From NCBI RefSeq assembly GCF_900104965.1, contig NZ_LT629757.1, positions 3,994,483-4,058,482 of the forward strand: a DNA stretch of 64,000 nucleotides, read 5' to 3'. Shown here piece after piece: positions 17,166 to 26,297 of this stretch (position 1 is its first letter; every line of letters starts with the position of its first letter). Position numbers and translations under genes: made by a program. A model generated the notes under the pieces. It worked only from the letters and a program-made list of their open reading frames with translations. It had not been told where the DNA came from and did no database searches. The DNA comes from Nocardioides scoriae (GTDB lineage: Bacteria > Actinomycetota > Actinomycetes > Propionibacteriales > Nocardioidaceae).

Positions 17166-19400
17166 GTGACCGCCGCCGAGCGCGCGGAGCGCACCCGCGA
17201 GGCCGACGCCCTGTGCGAGGCCGCCTTCGCGAAGGCGGGCTGCCCCGAGTCGGGCGTGGCCCTGGTCGCCGTGGGCGGCTACGGCCGGGGCGAGCTGGCG
17301 CCGTACAGCGACCTCGACGTCGTGCTCGTCATGGACGACGCCGTCGAGGTCGGCGACTGGGCGGGCCTGGTGTGGTACCCGCTGTGGGACTCCGGGACGA
17401 CGATCGACCACTCGGTGCGGACCGTCGGCGAGGTGCTCGAGCAGGCCCGCGCCGACCTGCGCGTGGCCACCGGCATGCTCGACGTGCGCCACCTCGCGGG
17501 CGACCCCAGCCTGACCCTGCAGCTGCGCACGGCCGTGCTGACCCAGTGGCGGCGCGACGCCCGCACCCGGCTCGGCGAGCTGCGCGAGCTGGTCACCAGC
17601 CGCGGTCGCACCAACGGCGAGCTCGCCCACGCCTCGGTCCCCGACCTCAAGGAGTCGGTCGGCGGGCTGCGCGACGCCACCGTCCTCAAGGCGCTGGTCG
17701 CCAGCTGGCTGGTCGACGTGCCCCACGGCGACCTCGAGCGGTGCCGGGTGGCGCTGCTCGACGTGCGCGACGCGCTCCAGACCTCGGCGGGCCGGGCCAC
17801 GGACCGGGTGGTGCCGGAGTACTGGGGCGACATCGCCGACGCCCTCGGCCTGCCCGACGCCCAGGCGGCCCAGGTCCACACCCGGCGGCTCGCCCGCCGG
17901 CTCACGCACCTCTCGCGGCTGGCCTGGCGACGCGCCGAGGCGACGCTGCGCGAGCCCCACCCCACCCGCAAGCGGGCGCCGCAGCTGCAGCGGATCGCCC
18001 CGGGCGTCGCGATCTCCTTCGAGGAGGTCGTCCTCGACCGGGGTGCCCCCATCGGCGAGGACCCGCTGCTGCTGCTCCGCTGTGCCACCGAGGCCGCCGA
18101 GCGCGACCTCGTGCTGGCCCCCACCACGGCCGCGCGGCTGGTCCGCGAGGGCGTGGCGCTGCCCGACCCCTGGCCCGCCGGGGCCCGCGACCTGCTCGTG
18201 CGGCTGCTCGCGGCCGGTCCCGGGCTGCTGGCGGTGTGGGAGACCCTCGACGAGACCGGCGCCCTGGAGCGCGTGCTGCCCGAGTGGGAGCGGGTGCGGC
18301 TGCTGCCGCACGCCTCGGTCGTGCACCGCTTCACCGTCGACCGGCACCTGGTCGAGACCTGCATCGAGGCCGCCCGGCTGATCCGTCGCGTGGCGCGCCC
18401 CGACGTGCTCATGGTCGCGGCGCTGCTCCACGACATCGGCAAGGGGCAGCTGACCGAGCACTGCGTCGCGGGGGAGCCGATCGCGCGCGAGATCGCCGAG
18501 CGGATCGGGTTCGACGCCGACGAGGTCGAGCTGATCGGCGACCTGGTGCGCTGGCACCTGCTCCTGCCCGAGACCGCCACCACCCGCGACCCCGACGATC
18601 CCGCGACCGTCGAGCTGGTGACCGCCCGGGTCCGCGACCGCGAGGAGCTCGAGCTGCTGGCGGCCCTCACCGAGGCCGACGCGCGGGCCACCTCCGACAA
18701 GGCGTGGACCCGCTGGCGGGCCTCGCTCGTGGCCGGGCTGGTGCGCCGTGCGGCCGCCGTGCTGGCCGACGAGCCGGTGCCCAGCGACGAGAGCGACGAG
18801 CTGGGCGTGCCCGAGGCCGTCGCGCGCGACGCCTCGGCCGTGTCCGTCGAGGTCGAGGAGAGCGGCGACGGCTCGCGCGTCACCGTCTGCTCGGGCGACC
18901 GGATCGGCCTGCTCGCCGACGCCGCCGCGATGCTGGCCCTGCAGCGGGTCTCGGTGCGCGCGGCCCGGGCCTGGACCCAGGACCACGTCGGCTTCTCGGT
19001 GTGGGACGTGGCCGAGACCGGGCTCGACGCCATCCTGCTGCGCCAGCGCCTCGAGGCGATCGTGGACCGCCGCATCGACGCCGCCGACCGGCTCAGCCGC
19101 GTCACGCCCGTCCGCCTCGAGCCCACGGTTGCCGTGCGCTCGGACGCCTCGCCGACGGCCACCGTCATCGAGGTCCGCTCCGCCGACCGGCCCGGGCTGA
19201 TCCACACCGTGTGCGCCACGCTCGCCGCCCAGGAGATCTCGGTGCGCTCGGCCCACGTCTCGACGCTGGGGCCGCAGGCGGTCGACGTCTTCTACGTCCA
19301 GGAGGCCTTCGCGGGGGCGCTCTCGGACGAGCGGGCGTCGGCGGCGGCGCACGCCGTGCGGCAGGCGCTGGTCGCGACGTACGCCGCCCCGCCGCGCTGA
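17166..19400 (+). CDS. glnD: PII nucleotidyltransferase/removing enzyme GlnD
   Basis: GlnD modifies PII at Tyr51 and removes the group again, responding to glutamine. The N-terminal nucleotidyltransferase has GGYGRGELAPYSDLDVV near residues 37-53. The HD domain has LHDIGKG near residue 420. Two C-terminal ACT domains (RIGLLADAAAMLAL and RPGLIHTVCATLAA) sense glutamine. At 744 residues it is slightly short at the N terminus compared with the enterobacterial enzyme. GTG 17166 has GAGG 5 nt upstream inside the stop region of the PII gene, indicating coupling. Confidence 0.94.
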   Translation: MTAAERAERTREADALCEAAFAKAGCPESGVALVAVGGYGRGELAPYSDLDVVLVMDDAVEVGDWAGLVWYPLWDSGTTIDHSVRTVGEVLEQARADLRVATGMLDVRHLAGDPSLTLQLRTAVLTQWRRDARTRLGELRELVTSRGRTNGELAHASVPDLKESVGGLRDATVLKALVASWLVDVPHGDLERCRVALLDVRDALQTSAGRATDRVVPEYWGDIADALGLPDAQAAQVHTRRLARRLTHLSRLAWRRAEATLREPHPTRKRAPQLQRIAPGVAISFEEVVLDRGAPIGEDPLLLLRCATEAAERDLVLAPTTAARLVREGVALPDPWPAGARDLLVRLLAAGPGLLAVWETLDETGALERVLPEWERVRLLPHASVVHRFTVDRHLVETCIEAARLIRRVARPDVLMVAALLHDIGKGQLTEHCVAGEPIAREIAERIGFDADEVELIGDLVRWHLLLPETATTRDPDDPATVELVTARVRDREELELLAALTEADARATSDKAWTRWRASLVAGLVRRAAAVLADEPVPSDESDELGVPEAVARDASAVSVEVEESGDGSRVTVCSGDRIGLLADAAAMLALQRVSVRAARAWTQDHVGFSVWDVAETGLDAILLRQRLEAIVDRRIDAADRLSRVTPVRLEPTVAVRSDASPTATVIEVRSADRPGLIHTVCATLAAQEISVRSAHVSTLGPQAVDVFYVQEAFAGALSDERASAAAHAVRQALVATYAAPPR

Positions 19401-19493
19401 GCCACCGGCCCGGCTAGGCTGGACCCTCGGTCGGCCGGGCAGTCCCGAGGCCCGACCACCGCCCCCCGACGTCGTCACCCGAGGTAACCCCAC

Positions 19494-21056
19494 GTGTTCG
19501 CCACGCTCTCCGACCGGCTCTCCGACTCCTTCAAGAACCTCCGCGGCAAGGGTCGCCTCTCCGAGGCCGACATCGACGCCACCGCCCGCGAGATCCGTCT
19601 CGCGCTGCTGGAGGCCGACGTCGCCCTGCCCGTGGTCAAGGAGTTCGTGGCCGCGGTCAAGGAGCGGGCGCGCGGCGCCGAGGTCAGCGGGGCGCTCAAC
19701 CCGGCCCAGCAGGTCATCAAGATCGTCAACGACGAGCTGGTCACCATCCTCGGCGGCGAGACCCGGCGGCTGCGGTTCGCCAAGCAGGCGCCCACCGTGA
19801 TCATGCTGGCCGGCCTCCAGGGCGCCGGCAAGACCACGCTCGCGGCCAAGCTGGCGCTGTGGCTCAAGGACCAGGGCTCCAGCCCGATGCTCGTCGCGGC
19901 CGACCTGCAGCGCCCCAACGCGGTCAAGCAGCTCCAGGTCAACGGCGAGCGGGCCGGCGTCACGGTCTTCGCCCCCGAGCCGGGCAACGCCCAGGGCGTC
20001 GAGCACGGCGGCGACCCGGTCGACGTCGCGCGCCGCGCCATCGAGGAGGCCCGCCGCACGCTCCACGACGTCGTCATCGTCGACACCGCCGGTCGCCTCG
20101 GCATCGACGAGGAGCTGATGCAGCAGGCCGCGGACATCCGCGACGCCGTCGACCCCGACGAGGTGCTCTTCGTCGTCGACGCCATGATCGGCCAGGACGC
20201 CGTCCGGACCGCCCAGGCCTTCCTCGACGGCGTCGGCTACGACGGCGTCGTCCTGACCAAGCTCGACGGTGACGCCCGCGGTGGTGCGGCGCTGTCGATC
20301 GCGAAGATGACCGGCAAGCCCGTCATGTTCGCCTCCAACGGCGAGAAGCTCACCGACTTCGACCTCTTCCACCCCGACCGGATGGCCTCGCGCATCCTCG
20401 ACATGGGTGACCTGCTCACCCTCATCGAGCAGGCCGAGAAGACCTTCGACGCCGACCAGGCCGCCAAGGCCGCGGCCAAGCTCCAGGGCCAGGGCGGGGA
20501 GTTCACGCTCGACGACTTCCTCGAGCAGATGCAGCAGGTCCGCAAGATGGGCTCGCTGACCAAGATGCTCGGGATGCTGCCCGGCATGGGCCAGTTCCGC
20601 GAGCAGCTCGAGAACTTCGACGAGCGCGAGATCGACCGCATCCAGGCGATCATCCAGTCGATGACGCCCGCCGAGCGCGCCCACCCGAAGATGATCGACG
20701 GGTCGCGCCGCTCCCGCATCGCCAAGGGGTCGGGCCGCCAGGTCTCCGACGTCAACCAGCTCGTCGACCGCTTCTTCGAGGCGCGCAAGATGATGCAGCA
20801 GATGGCCCGCGGCGGGGCCCCCGGCCTGCCGGGCATGCCCGGCGCGGGCATGGGCAAGAAGGCCAAGGGCCGCCAGGCGCCCCAGAAGCGTGCCGCCAAG
20901 GGCAAGCGCGTCTCGGGCAACCCGGCCAAGCGCGGCCAGGGTGCCGCTCCCGCGGCCGAGCCGGCTCCCGGCACCGCCCTGGGCCTCGGCGGTCAGGACG
21001 CCCCGGCCGCCTTCGACCCCGCGCAGCTGCCGGACCTGTCGAAGTACCTCAAGTAG
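19494..21056 (+). CDS. ffh: Signal recognition particle protein Ffh
   Basis: Ffh binds signal peptides on nascent chains together with 4.5S RNA. The 520-residue protein has the N domain, then a GTPase domain with GLQGAGKTT (near 105), DTAGRLG and TKLDGDARGG. The C-terminal M domain is methionine-rich (QMQQVRKMGSLTKMLGMLPG near 345; RKMMQQMARGG near 430). A basic Lys/Ala tail follows, as in other actinobacteria. GTG 19494 has GAGGT just upstream. A TAGGCT element at 19414-19419 could be a -10 box, so ffh probably has its own promoter after glnD. Confidence 0.96.
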   Translation: MFATLSDRLSDSFKNLRGKGRLSEADIDATAREIRLALLEADVALPVVKEFVAAVKERARGAEVSGALNPAQQVIKIVNDELVTILGGETRRLRFAKQAPTVIMLAGLQGAGKTTLAAKLALWLKDQGSSPMLVAADLQRPNAVKQLQVNGERAGVTVFAPEPGNAQGVEHGGDPVDVARRAIEEARRTLHDVVIVDTAGRLGIDEELMQQAADIRDAVDPDEVLFVVDAMIGQDAVRTAQAFLDGVGYDGVVLTKLDGDARGGAALSIAKMTGKPVMFASNGEKLTDFDLFHPDRMASRILDMGDLLTLIEQAEKTFDADQAAKAAAKLQGQGGEFTLDDFLEQMQQVRKMGSLTKMLGMLPGMGQFREQLENFDEREIDRIQAIIQSMTPAERAHPKMIDGSRRSRIAKGSGRQVSDVNQLVDRFFEARKMMQQMARGGAPGLPGMPGAGMGKKAKGRQAPQKRAAKGKRVSGNPAKRGQGAAPAAEPAPGTALGLGGQDAPAAFDPAQLPDLSKYLK

Positions 21057-21066
21057 CCCACCCGGA

Positions 21067-21098
21067 AGCCGACCGCGTCGAGCGCGACGCGGTCGGCT
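21067..21098 (+). terminator. Hairpin terminator after ffh
   Basis: Two complementary 14-nt arms (21067-21080 and 21085-21098) enclose a 4-nt AGCG loop, 10 nt after the ffh stop. No U tract is present. It lies between ffh and the convergent secreted-protein gene and could serve both directions. Confidence 0.75.
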
Positions 21099-21131
21099 GG
21101 CCCCGGGACGGCGTGGGTCAGCGCGCGGGCG

Positions 21132-22325
21132 TCACCCCAGGGGCACCCGCGTCACGGTGCCGCCGTCGGCGCACACGCTGCAGGTGGTGACGTACGCCGC
21201 GCGGCCGCGCACCGCGACGCCGTACGGCGCCGCCAGGCCGGACGCCACGGTGCTCGGCGAGCTGGACCCCCTCGCGACCCGCACCAGCGAACCGCTCGGC
21301 AGCTCGCCCTCGGGGGTGCCGAGCAGCCCGGCGTCGGCGAGCTGCACGGCGTGCAGCCGGCCGCGGTGCCAGGTCAGGTCGGTGACGTTGGTCAGGCCGG
21401 TGGCCCAGACCGTCGGGGCCCGGCCGGGCACGACGCGGAAGACCTTGGCGCCGCCCTGCGGGAACGGGAAGCCGACGAGCTGGCTGACGAAGAACGACCC
21501 GCCGGGGCCGCGGGTCACCGACGTCGGCACCGCCTGGGCGTCGATCGCGGGTCCGCCGAACGGGTTCGGGACGCCCGCCGTGACCGGGAAGGTCGCCACG
21601 GTGCTCACCCGGCCGACGCGGGCCCGGAGCAGGTCGTTGCCGCCGGCGTCGGACACCAGCACCCCCGAGCCGGTGCGGACCAGGCCGCCCGGGTTGCTGT
21701 CGGGGCCGGCGCCGTCGGGGTCGGTGTCCTGCTCGTGGGCGACGAGATCGGCCAGCACGAACCGGCCGCCGCCGAGGGTGCCGCCCATCACCGTGCCGAG
21801 CTGGCGCCGGGCGGGCGGGGGCAGCTGGCGCCGGAAGTCCTCGTCGCCGCCGAGCCCGATCGAGACCCGGTAGCCGCCCCGCGGCCCGACGGCCACGTCG
21901 GTCGGCCCGGTGGCCTGGTTGCCACCCTCGGCCGCGAGCGACGGCAGCCCGGTCACGACGCGGCGCTGCTTCCCGCGGGCCAGCATCGTGACCGCCCCGC
22001 TGGCGCCGTAGCAGACCTCGTCGGACTCGGCGCCGGCCACGCACGGCCCCGACCCGCCGACCCCGGACTCGGCCACGAACAGCCGACCCCGCCGGTCGAA
22101 GGAGAGCTGGCGCGGGTTGTCGAGGCCGGAGGCCACCACGCGGGTGCGCGCGGCGTCGTCGGCCGAGCCGGCCCGGGCGGCCCGACCCGCGGCGGTGGGG
22201 GCAGCGGTCGAGGCCGGCGCGGCCAGGGTGACGGCCGCGGTGGCCAGCGCCGTGCCGAGCACGGCGGTCAGGCGCAGCCGGCGGGCGGAGCGCGTGGGGC
22301 GGCGGGTGGAGGCGGGCAGGGACAT
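21132..22325 (-). CDS. Secreted ScyD/ScyE-family beta-propeller protein
   Basis: The 397-residue product has a signal peptide (basic start, hydrophobic residues 18-40, Ala-rich cleavage zone). The mature part has NHL-like strands such as ASGLDNPRQLSFDRRGRLFVAE and ATGPTDVAVGPRGGY, typical of the ScyD/ScyE propeller family named after scytonemin gene clusters. Two cysteine pairs (CVAGAESDEVC and CSVC) may form disulfides. Function in actinobacteria is unknown. ATG 22325 has AGGAG 6 nt upstream; an in-frame ATG at 22388 adds 21 residues ahead of that site and is less likely. Confidence 0.82.
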   Translation of the reverse strand: MSLPASTRRPTRSARRLRLTAVLGTALATAAVTLAAPASTAAPTAAGRAARAGSADDAARTRVVASGLDNPRQLSFDRRGRLFVAESGVGGSGPCVAGAESDEVCYGASGAVTMLARGKQRRVVTGLPSLAAEGGNQATGPTDVAVGPRGGYRVSIGLGGDEDFRRQLPPPARRQLGTVMGGTLGGGRFVLADLVAHEQDTDPDGAGPDSNPGGLVRTGSGVLVSDAGGNDLLRARVGRVSTVATFPVTAGVPNPFGGPAIDAQAVPTSVTRGPGGSFFVSQLVGFPFPQGGAKVFRVVPGRAPTVWATGLTNVTDLTWHRGRLHAVQLADAGLLGTPEGELPSGSLVRVARGSSSPSTVASGLAAPYGVAVRGRAAYVTTCSVCADGGTVTRVPLG

Positions 22326-22471
22326 CGGTGGCTCCTGGGGGTGGGCAGGTCGTCCCACACCGTGGACCCGCCATTTTCGAGACCGCAAGGCCGGTCTAGG
22401 ACGCTGAATCCGCCCATAGTCGGGCCAGTGGCACCAACCGGCCCGCGGGTCGGGGCGCCGGGGCCGTCTGC

Positions 22472-22510
22472 GTGGAGCATCCCGGGCACCCGGTGCCGAT
22501 CATGCTCCGC
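22472..22510. repeat. 39-bp imperfect palindromic repeat, copy 1
   Basis: It starts GTGGAGCATCCCGGG and ends GATCATGCTCCGC, with ends that pair (GGAGCAT/ATGCTCC) and an inner GGCACC/GGTGCC stem. It is 35/39 identical to copy 2 at 23555-23593, in the same orientation. The stop codon of the intervening gene (22500-22502 on the minus strand) lies within it. Confidence 0.85.
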
Positions 22511-23471
22511 GCTCGACCGGGCACGACGGTCCGCACGGGACCGGTTGGCCGGCCCATCCACGGGCCTGGAGCACCTGGCCCACCGCACGGGCGGTGCGGC
22601 ACGGGTCCAGCACCTGGTGCCACCCGAGCCGGAGAGTGACCGCACCGCAGACCAGGGTCGCGACGTCCCGTCGGAGGTCGCTCCACCGGTCGCGCGCGAG
22701 CTCGTGGCCCAGGCGACCGTCGAGCTCGACCACGGTGGCGTGGGCGGCGTATTCGACGTCGCGGTAGGTGGTCCGGCCCCCGACCGCGAAGCGGGTCTGG
22801 CGGCCGCCGCGGGGCAGGCCGTGGCGGCGCTCGACGTCGACCAGGTAGGTCTGCTCGAGCACCGAGTGGGACCCGGTCGCCACGTCTCCCAGGAGCTGGG
22901 TGACCAGGGCGCGCCGGCGCATCCGGGAACGCCGCGCCAGGGCCGCCAGGAGCCGGGGCGCAGTGGTGCGTCGGCTGGCGACCGCGTCGGTGAGCACCGC
23001 CACGGCCGCGGCGTCGGACGTGGCGTGCGCGGCCAGGTCGAGCACGACCGGCTCGAGCCGCAGGCGCGGTGGCGACAGGTGGGACAGGACCTCCTGGTCG
23101 AAGCGAGCCAGGCGCACCACGACGATGCCGCGGCCGGGTCGCAGCCGTCGCTCCCGATCAACGGCCAGGTGGACGACGGCGTCCTCGACACCCGGCCCGC
23201 CCTCGCGCCCCGTCCGCACCCCGTGGTGACGCAGGGCCGACCAGCCGGCCAGCGCGGCAGGAGCATGGTGGAGCACGGCAGCCCACTCCCGCTGGACCTG
23301 GGTCGGCGGACCGGTGTGCGCGACGTAGGTGCCGGGGTGCACCCGCGCCCACCGCCGCTGTCGCAGCATCCGCGCGACGTCGTCGTCGTCACCTCCTGCC
23401 GCGAGCACCTGCCTGCGCGAGACGACCTGCTCCTGGCGGGCGAGGAACCTGGCCACTGCCTGCTCGTCCAT
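22500..23471 (-). CDS. AbiEi-like N-terminal domain plus DUF559-type nuclease-like domain protein
   Basis: The 323-residue protein opens with a winged-helix region (EQVVSRRQVLAAGG to WARVHPGTYVAH, residues 14-52) resembling the AbiEi antitoxin N-terminal domain common in actinobacterial proteins of this type. The C terminus has YRDVEYAAHATVVELDGRLGH (acidic D..ExD core, near residues 238-258) and RRDVATLVCGAVTLRLGW, the pattern of DUF559/Vsr-like PD-(D/E)XK folds. Whether it cuts DNA is unknown. No partner toxin is adjacent, so I do not call it a toxin-antitoxin system. Two 39-bp palindromic repeats bracket it, and its stop codon lies in one of them. Confidence 0.72.
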   Translation of the reverse strand: MDEQAVARFLARQEQVVSRRQVLAAGGDDDDVARMLRQRRWARVHPGTYVAHTGPPTQVQREWAAVLHHAPAALAGWSALRHHGVRTGREGGPGVEDAVVHLAVDRERRLRPGRGIVVVRLARFDQEVLSHLSPPRLRLEPVVLDLAAHATSDAAAVAVLTDAVASRRTTAPRLLAALARRSRMRRRALVTQLLGDVATGSHSVLEQTYLVDVERRHGLPRGGRQTRFAVGGRTTYRDVEYAAHATVVELDGRLGHELARDRWSDLRRDVATLVCGAVTLRLGWHQVLDPCRTARAVGQVLQARGWAGQPVPCGPSCPVERGA

Positions 23472-23554
23472 CCTCGGAGCCTCGTGGACCTGGGGCGCCG
23501 GGGCCAGGTCGTGGTTGGGGCCTGTGGACGAGGTGGGGCCGGTCCGACTTCGTC

Positions 23555-23593
23555 GTGGAGCATCCCGGGTACCTGCTGCCGATCATGCTCCAC
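23555..23593. repeat. 39-bp imperfect palindromic repeat, copy 2
   Basis: It differs from copy 1 at four positions, at least one of which preserves pairing (a G-T wobble becomes C-G in the inner stem). The outer arms GTGGAGCAT/ATGCTCCAC pair over 9 bp. It lies 84 bp upstream of the AbiEi/DUF559-type gene and before the amidohydrolase gene. Confidence 0.85.
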
Positions 23594-23667
23594 GGACCGG
23601 CGCGGACCGGCTCGGCCCGGGCGGCGGGAGCGGGATGCCCGGGAGGACCCGCGGTAGCGTCGCGCGC

Positions 23668-24741
23668 ATGGCAGCGCAGCGATTCGCCGGACCGGTGCTC
23701 CCCGACGGCGAGACGAGGGACCTGTACGTCGTCGACGGTCGGGTCACCTACGAGAAGCAGGCCGGCGCGGAGACCGTCGCCAGCGGGTGGATCGTGCCGG
23801 GCCTGGTGGACGCCCACTGCCACCTCGGCCTCGACGACGACGGCGCGGTCAGCGACGCGGCGACCGAGGAGCAGGCGATCCTCGACCGCGACGGCGGCGC
23901 GCTGCTCATCCGCGACTGCGGCTCGGCGGCCGACACCGCCTGGGTCCACGAGCGCGAGGACCTGCCCCGGCTGATCCGGGCCGGGCGCCACATCGCGCGG
24001 ACCAGGCGCTACATCCGGGGCTACGCCCACGAGGTCGAGCCGGACCAGCTGTCGGCGTACGTCGCCCAGGAGGCGCAGCGCGGCGACGGGTGGGTGAAGC
24101 TGGTCGGGGACTGGATCTCGCGCGACGCCGGTGACCTGACCCCGTCGTTCAGCCCCGAGGACTTCGCCGAGGCCATCCGCACCGCCCACGAGCACGGCGC
24201 CAAGGTGACGGCGCACTGCTTCGGCACCGACGTGCTCCCGGGCCTGATCGCCGCGGGCATCGACTGCCTCGAGCACGGCACCGGCCTCACGCCCGAGCTG
24301 ATCGACTCGATGGTCGCGGGCTCGGTGGCGCTGGTGCCGACGGTGATGCAGCTGGAGAAGTTCCCGGAGTACGCCGAGGCGGGCGCGGCCAAGTTCCCGG
24401 CGTACGCCGAGACGATGACCGACCTGCACGCCCGTCGCCGCGAGACGCTGATGAACGCCCACGAGGCCGGCGTGCAGCTGTACGCCGGGTCCGACGGCGG
24501 CGGGGTCGCCCGCCACGGCAACCTGGCCGGCGAGGTCGTCGCGCTGCACGAGCTCGGCCTGAGCACCGAGGCGGCGCTGGGGGCGGCGTCGTGGCGGGCC
24601 CGGGAGTGGCTGGGCCTGGACGGCCGCCTCTCGGAGGGCAGCAGCGCCGACTTCGTGGTGTACGACGCCGACCCGCTCGCCGACCTCGGCGTGCTCCACC
24701 GCCCCGCCGTCGTCGTGCTGCGTGGACGCGTCGTCGCCTGA
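23668..24741 (+). CDS. Amidohydrolase family metal-dependent hydrolase
   Basis: The 357-residue protein has the amidohydrolase metal motif VDAHCHLGLD near residues 45-54. Later ligands lie in KVTAHCFG (near 184), CLEHGTGL (near 205) and the aspartate of AGSDGGGV (near 273), the set found in imidazolonepropionase/prolidase-like members. The final SADFVVYDADPL is the usual C-terminal beta-sandwich. Substrate is unknown. TAGCGT ends 7 nt before the ATG and no ribosome-binding site is evident, suggesting a leaderless message. The next gene overlaps its end by 20 nt. Confidence 0.87.
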   Translation: MAAQRFAGPVLPDGETRDLYVVDGRVTYEKQAGAETVASGWIVPGLVDAHCHLGLDDDGAVSDAATEEQAILDRDGGALLIRDCGSAADTAWVHEREDLPRLIRAGRHIARTRRYIRGYAHEVEPDQLSAYVAQEAQRGDGWVKLVGDWISRDAGDLTPSFSPEDFAEAIRTAHEHGAKVTAHCFGTDVLPGLIAAGIDCLEHGTGLTPELIDSMVAGSVALVPTVMQLEKFPEYAEAGAAKFPAYAETMTDLHARRRETLMNAHEAGVQLYAGSDGGGVARHGNLAGEVVALHELGLSTEAALGAASWRAREWLGLDGRLSEGSSADFVVYDADPLADLGVLHRPAVVVLRGRVVA

Positions 24742-25534
24742 CGCCGACCCGGAGCTGGTCGCCCGGCTGCGGGCGGCCGGCTGCGTGTTCGCCGAGGACG
24801 AGGCCGCCCTGCTGGTCGGGGCCGCCGACGGGACGCGCGCCCTCGATGACCTCGTCGCCCGCCGGGTGGCGGGGGAGCCGCTCGAGCAGGTGCTCGGCTG
24901 GGCGGAGTTCTGCGGCCGCCGGGTCCGGGTGCTGCCCGGCGTCTTCGTGCCGCGCCGCCGCACCGAGGCGATGGCGCGGCTGGCCGTGCGGCTGCTGCGG
25001 GACCGCCCGGCACCGCGGGTGGTCGACCTGTGCTGCGGCACCGGCGCGATCGCCCTCGTGGTCGCGCAGGAGGTCCCCGGCGCGGAGGTGCACGCCGCCG
25101 ACCTCGACCCGGTCGCGGTGGCCTGCGCGCGGCTGGAGCTGCCCCCGGGCACGGTCTACGAGGGCGACCTGTTCGACGCGCTGCCCCGGCGGCTGCGCGG
25201 CCTGCTGGACGTGGTGACCTGCAACGCGCCGTACGTCCCGACCGGCCGGATCGCCCTGATGCCGCCCGAGGCCCGCGACCACGAGCACCGGGTCGCCCTC
25301 GACGGGGGCGCCGACGGCCTGGACCTGCACCGCCGGGTGGCCGCCTCGGCACCGGCGTGGCTGGCGCCCGGGGGCGTGCTGCTGCTGGAGTGCAGCCCGG
25401 CTCAGGCGCCGGTCTCGGCGGCGGCCTGCGCGGGCGCCGGGCTCCTCGCCGAGGTCCTCACCAGGCCGGAGGAGGGCTCGACGGTGGTCCTGGCGCGGCG
25501 GCCGGGGCCCGGTCCGACCGCGGCGGACGGCTGA
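24722..25534 (+). CDS. Putative protein N(5)-glutamine methyltransferase, PrmC-like
   Basis: The 270-residue protein matches the PrmC/HemK layout: N-terminal helical domain with [17 protein letters not shown], then [10 protein letters not shown], then the SAM motif [12 protein letters not shown] (near residues 101-112). The catalytic motif reads NAPY instead of the usual NPPY; this variant is seen in a second actinobacterial PrmC-like family, and the true PrmC acting on release factors is usually encoded elsewhere near prfA. Its GTG overlaps the amidohydrolase by 20 nt. Its 3' end overlaps the convergent membrane-protein gene by 77 bp. Confidence 0.82.
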   Translation: MDASSPDADPELVARLRAAGCVFAEDEAALLVGAADGTRALDDLVARRVAGEPLEQVLGWAEFCGRRVRVLPGVFVPRRRTEAMARLAVRLLRDRPAPRVVDLCCGTGAIALVVAQEVPGAEVHAADLDPVAVACARLELPPGTVYEGDLFDALPRRLRGLLDVVTCNAPYVPTGRIALMPPEARDHEHRVALDGGADGLDLHRRVAASAPAWLAPGGVLLLECSPAQAPVSAAACAGAGLLAEVLTRPEEGSTVVLARRPGPGPTAADG

Positions 25535-26096
25535 GCCAGAGCACCAGCGTCGTCACCAGGACGGCGAGGCCGGAGCCCCCGAGCAGCAGCGACCCCAGGA
25601 CCGTGGCGACCAGCCCCACGGCGAAGCCGGCGCCGAGCGGGCTGCCCACCCGGAGGGCGTCCACGGGGCTCGCGCACCCGATCCGGACCTCCGCGCTCGG
25701 GCTCGTGAAGGTCGCGACGCCCACCCAGGTGCGGCCCATCGTGGTCACGGTGGTGCTGGTCGTGGTGGGCTCGAGCGCGAGGTCGGTGCCGTCCGCGGTG
25801 GTGACGGCGCAGTCGGGGACCGGCTCGCCCCGGGGCACGAAGACCATCCGCTCCTCGCCCACGGGCACCCCCACCCCGACCGGCCGGCCCGCCCCGCGGA
25901 GCAGGACCACGGCGTCCGTCGCGACGCCGCGCGAGACGGTGAGGAACAGGCCGGTCGCGAGGACGGCCGCGCCCAGGAGGACCAGCACCCCACCGACCAC
26001 GAACCACCGGGCGCGCGGCCGTGGCCTGGTCGGGCGGACGGGTCCGGCGGCGGGCCCGGCGGCGTACGACGGGGGAGGCGGTGGCGTCTGGCTCAC
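25458..26096 (-). CDS. Hypothetical membrane protein with two hydrophobic helices
   Basis: The 212-residue protein begins with a proline-rich cytoplasmic stretch, then a membrane helix ([20 protein letters not shown] near residue 35). An extracytoplasmic domain of about 100 residues with two cysteines (VPDCAVTT and RIGCASP) follows, then a second helix pair near residue 155-190. This topology is common in actinobacterial proteins of unknown function. GTG 26096 is the last start before the proline-rich segment; longer frames run into unrelated sequence. The 77-bp convergent overlap with the PrmC-like gene makes the exact C terminus less certain. Confidence 0.6.
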   Translation of the reverse strand: MSQTPPPPPSYAAGPAAGPVRPTRPRPRARWFVVGGVLVLLGAAVLATGLFLTVSRGVATDAVVLLRGAGRPVGVGVPVGEERMVFVPRGEPVPDCAVTTADGTDLALEPTTTSTTVTTMGRTWVGVATFTSPSAEVRIGCASPVDALRVGSPLGAGFAVGLVATVLGSLLLGGSGLAVLVTTLVLWLSRPPRSDRAPAAAPGPPSSPPPAW

Positions 26097-26135
26097 CCCA
26101 GGATCGTGCCACCGCGGGAGCGGCCGGTGGCTCGA

Positions 26136-26165
26136 TTCGGTCGTGGTCGCGGGGCGTGGCAGAAT
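26136..26165 (+). promoter_or_regulatory. Predicted rpsP promoter
   Basis: TTCG (26136-26139) and GGCAGAAT (26158-26165) are separated by exactly 18 nt, the same elements and spacing as upstream of rplS at 28891-28920. CAGAAT would be the -10 element. A 132-nt leader would precede the rpsP start. Confidence 0.5.
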
Positions 26166-26297
26166 GACGCGCTGAGTCGTGCGCCGACCGGACCCTCTCA
26201 TCCGGCCGGTGCCCGCCATCGGGTCACCACCCGCCCTGTCCCCACGGGGTCGCGGAGGTCCCACCACCACACGAACCGTCAAGGAGACACCACAGAC

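Noticed and set aside
22500..23471. AbiE toxin-antitoxin system
   Set aside because: Only an AbiEi-like N-terminal domain is seen, and no AbiEii-type nucleotidyltransferase is adjacent.
22472..23593. Insertion sequence with terminal inverted repeats
   Set aside because: No transposase is encoded; the repeats are direct copies of a palindrome, and no target-site duplication is visible.
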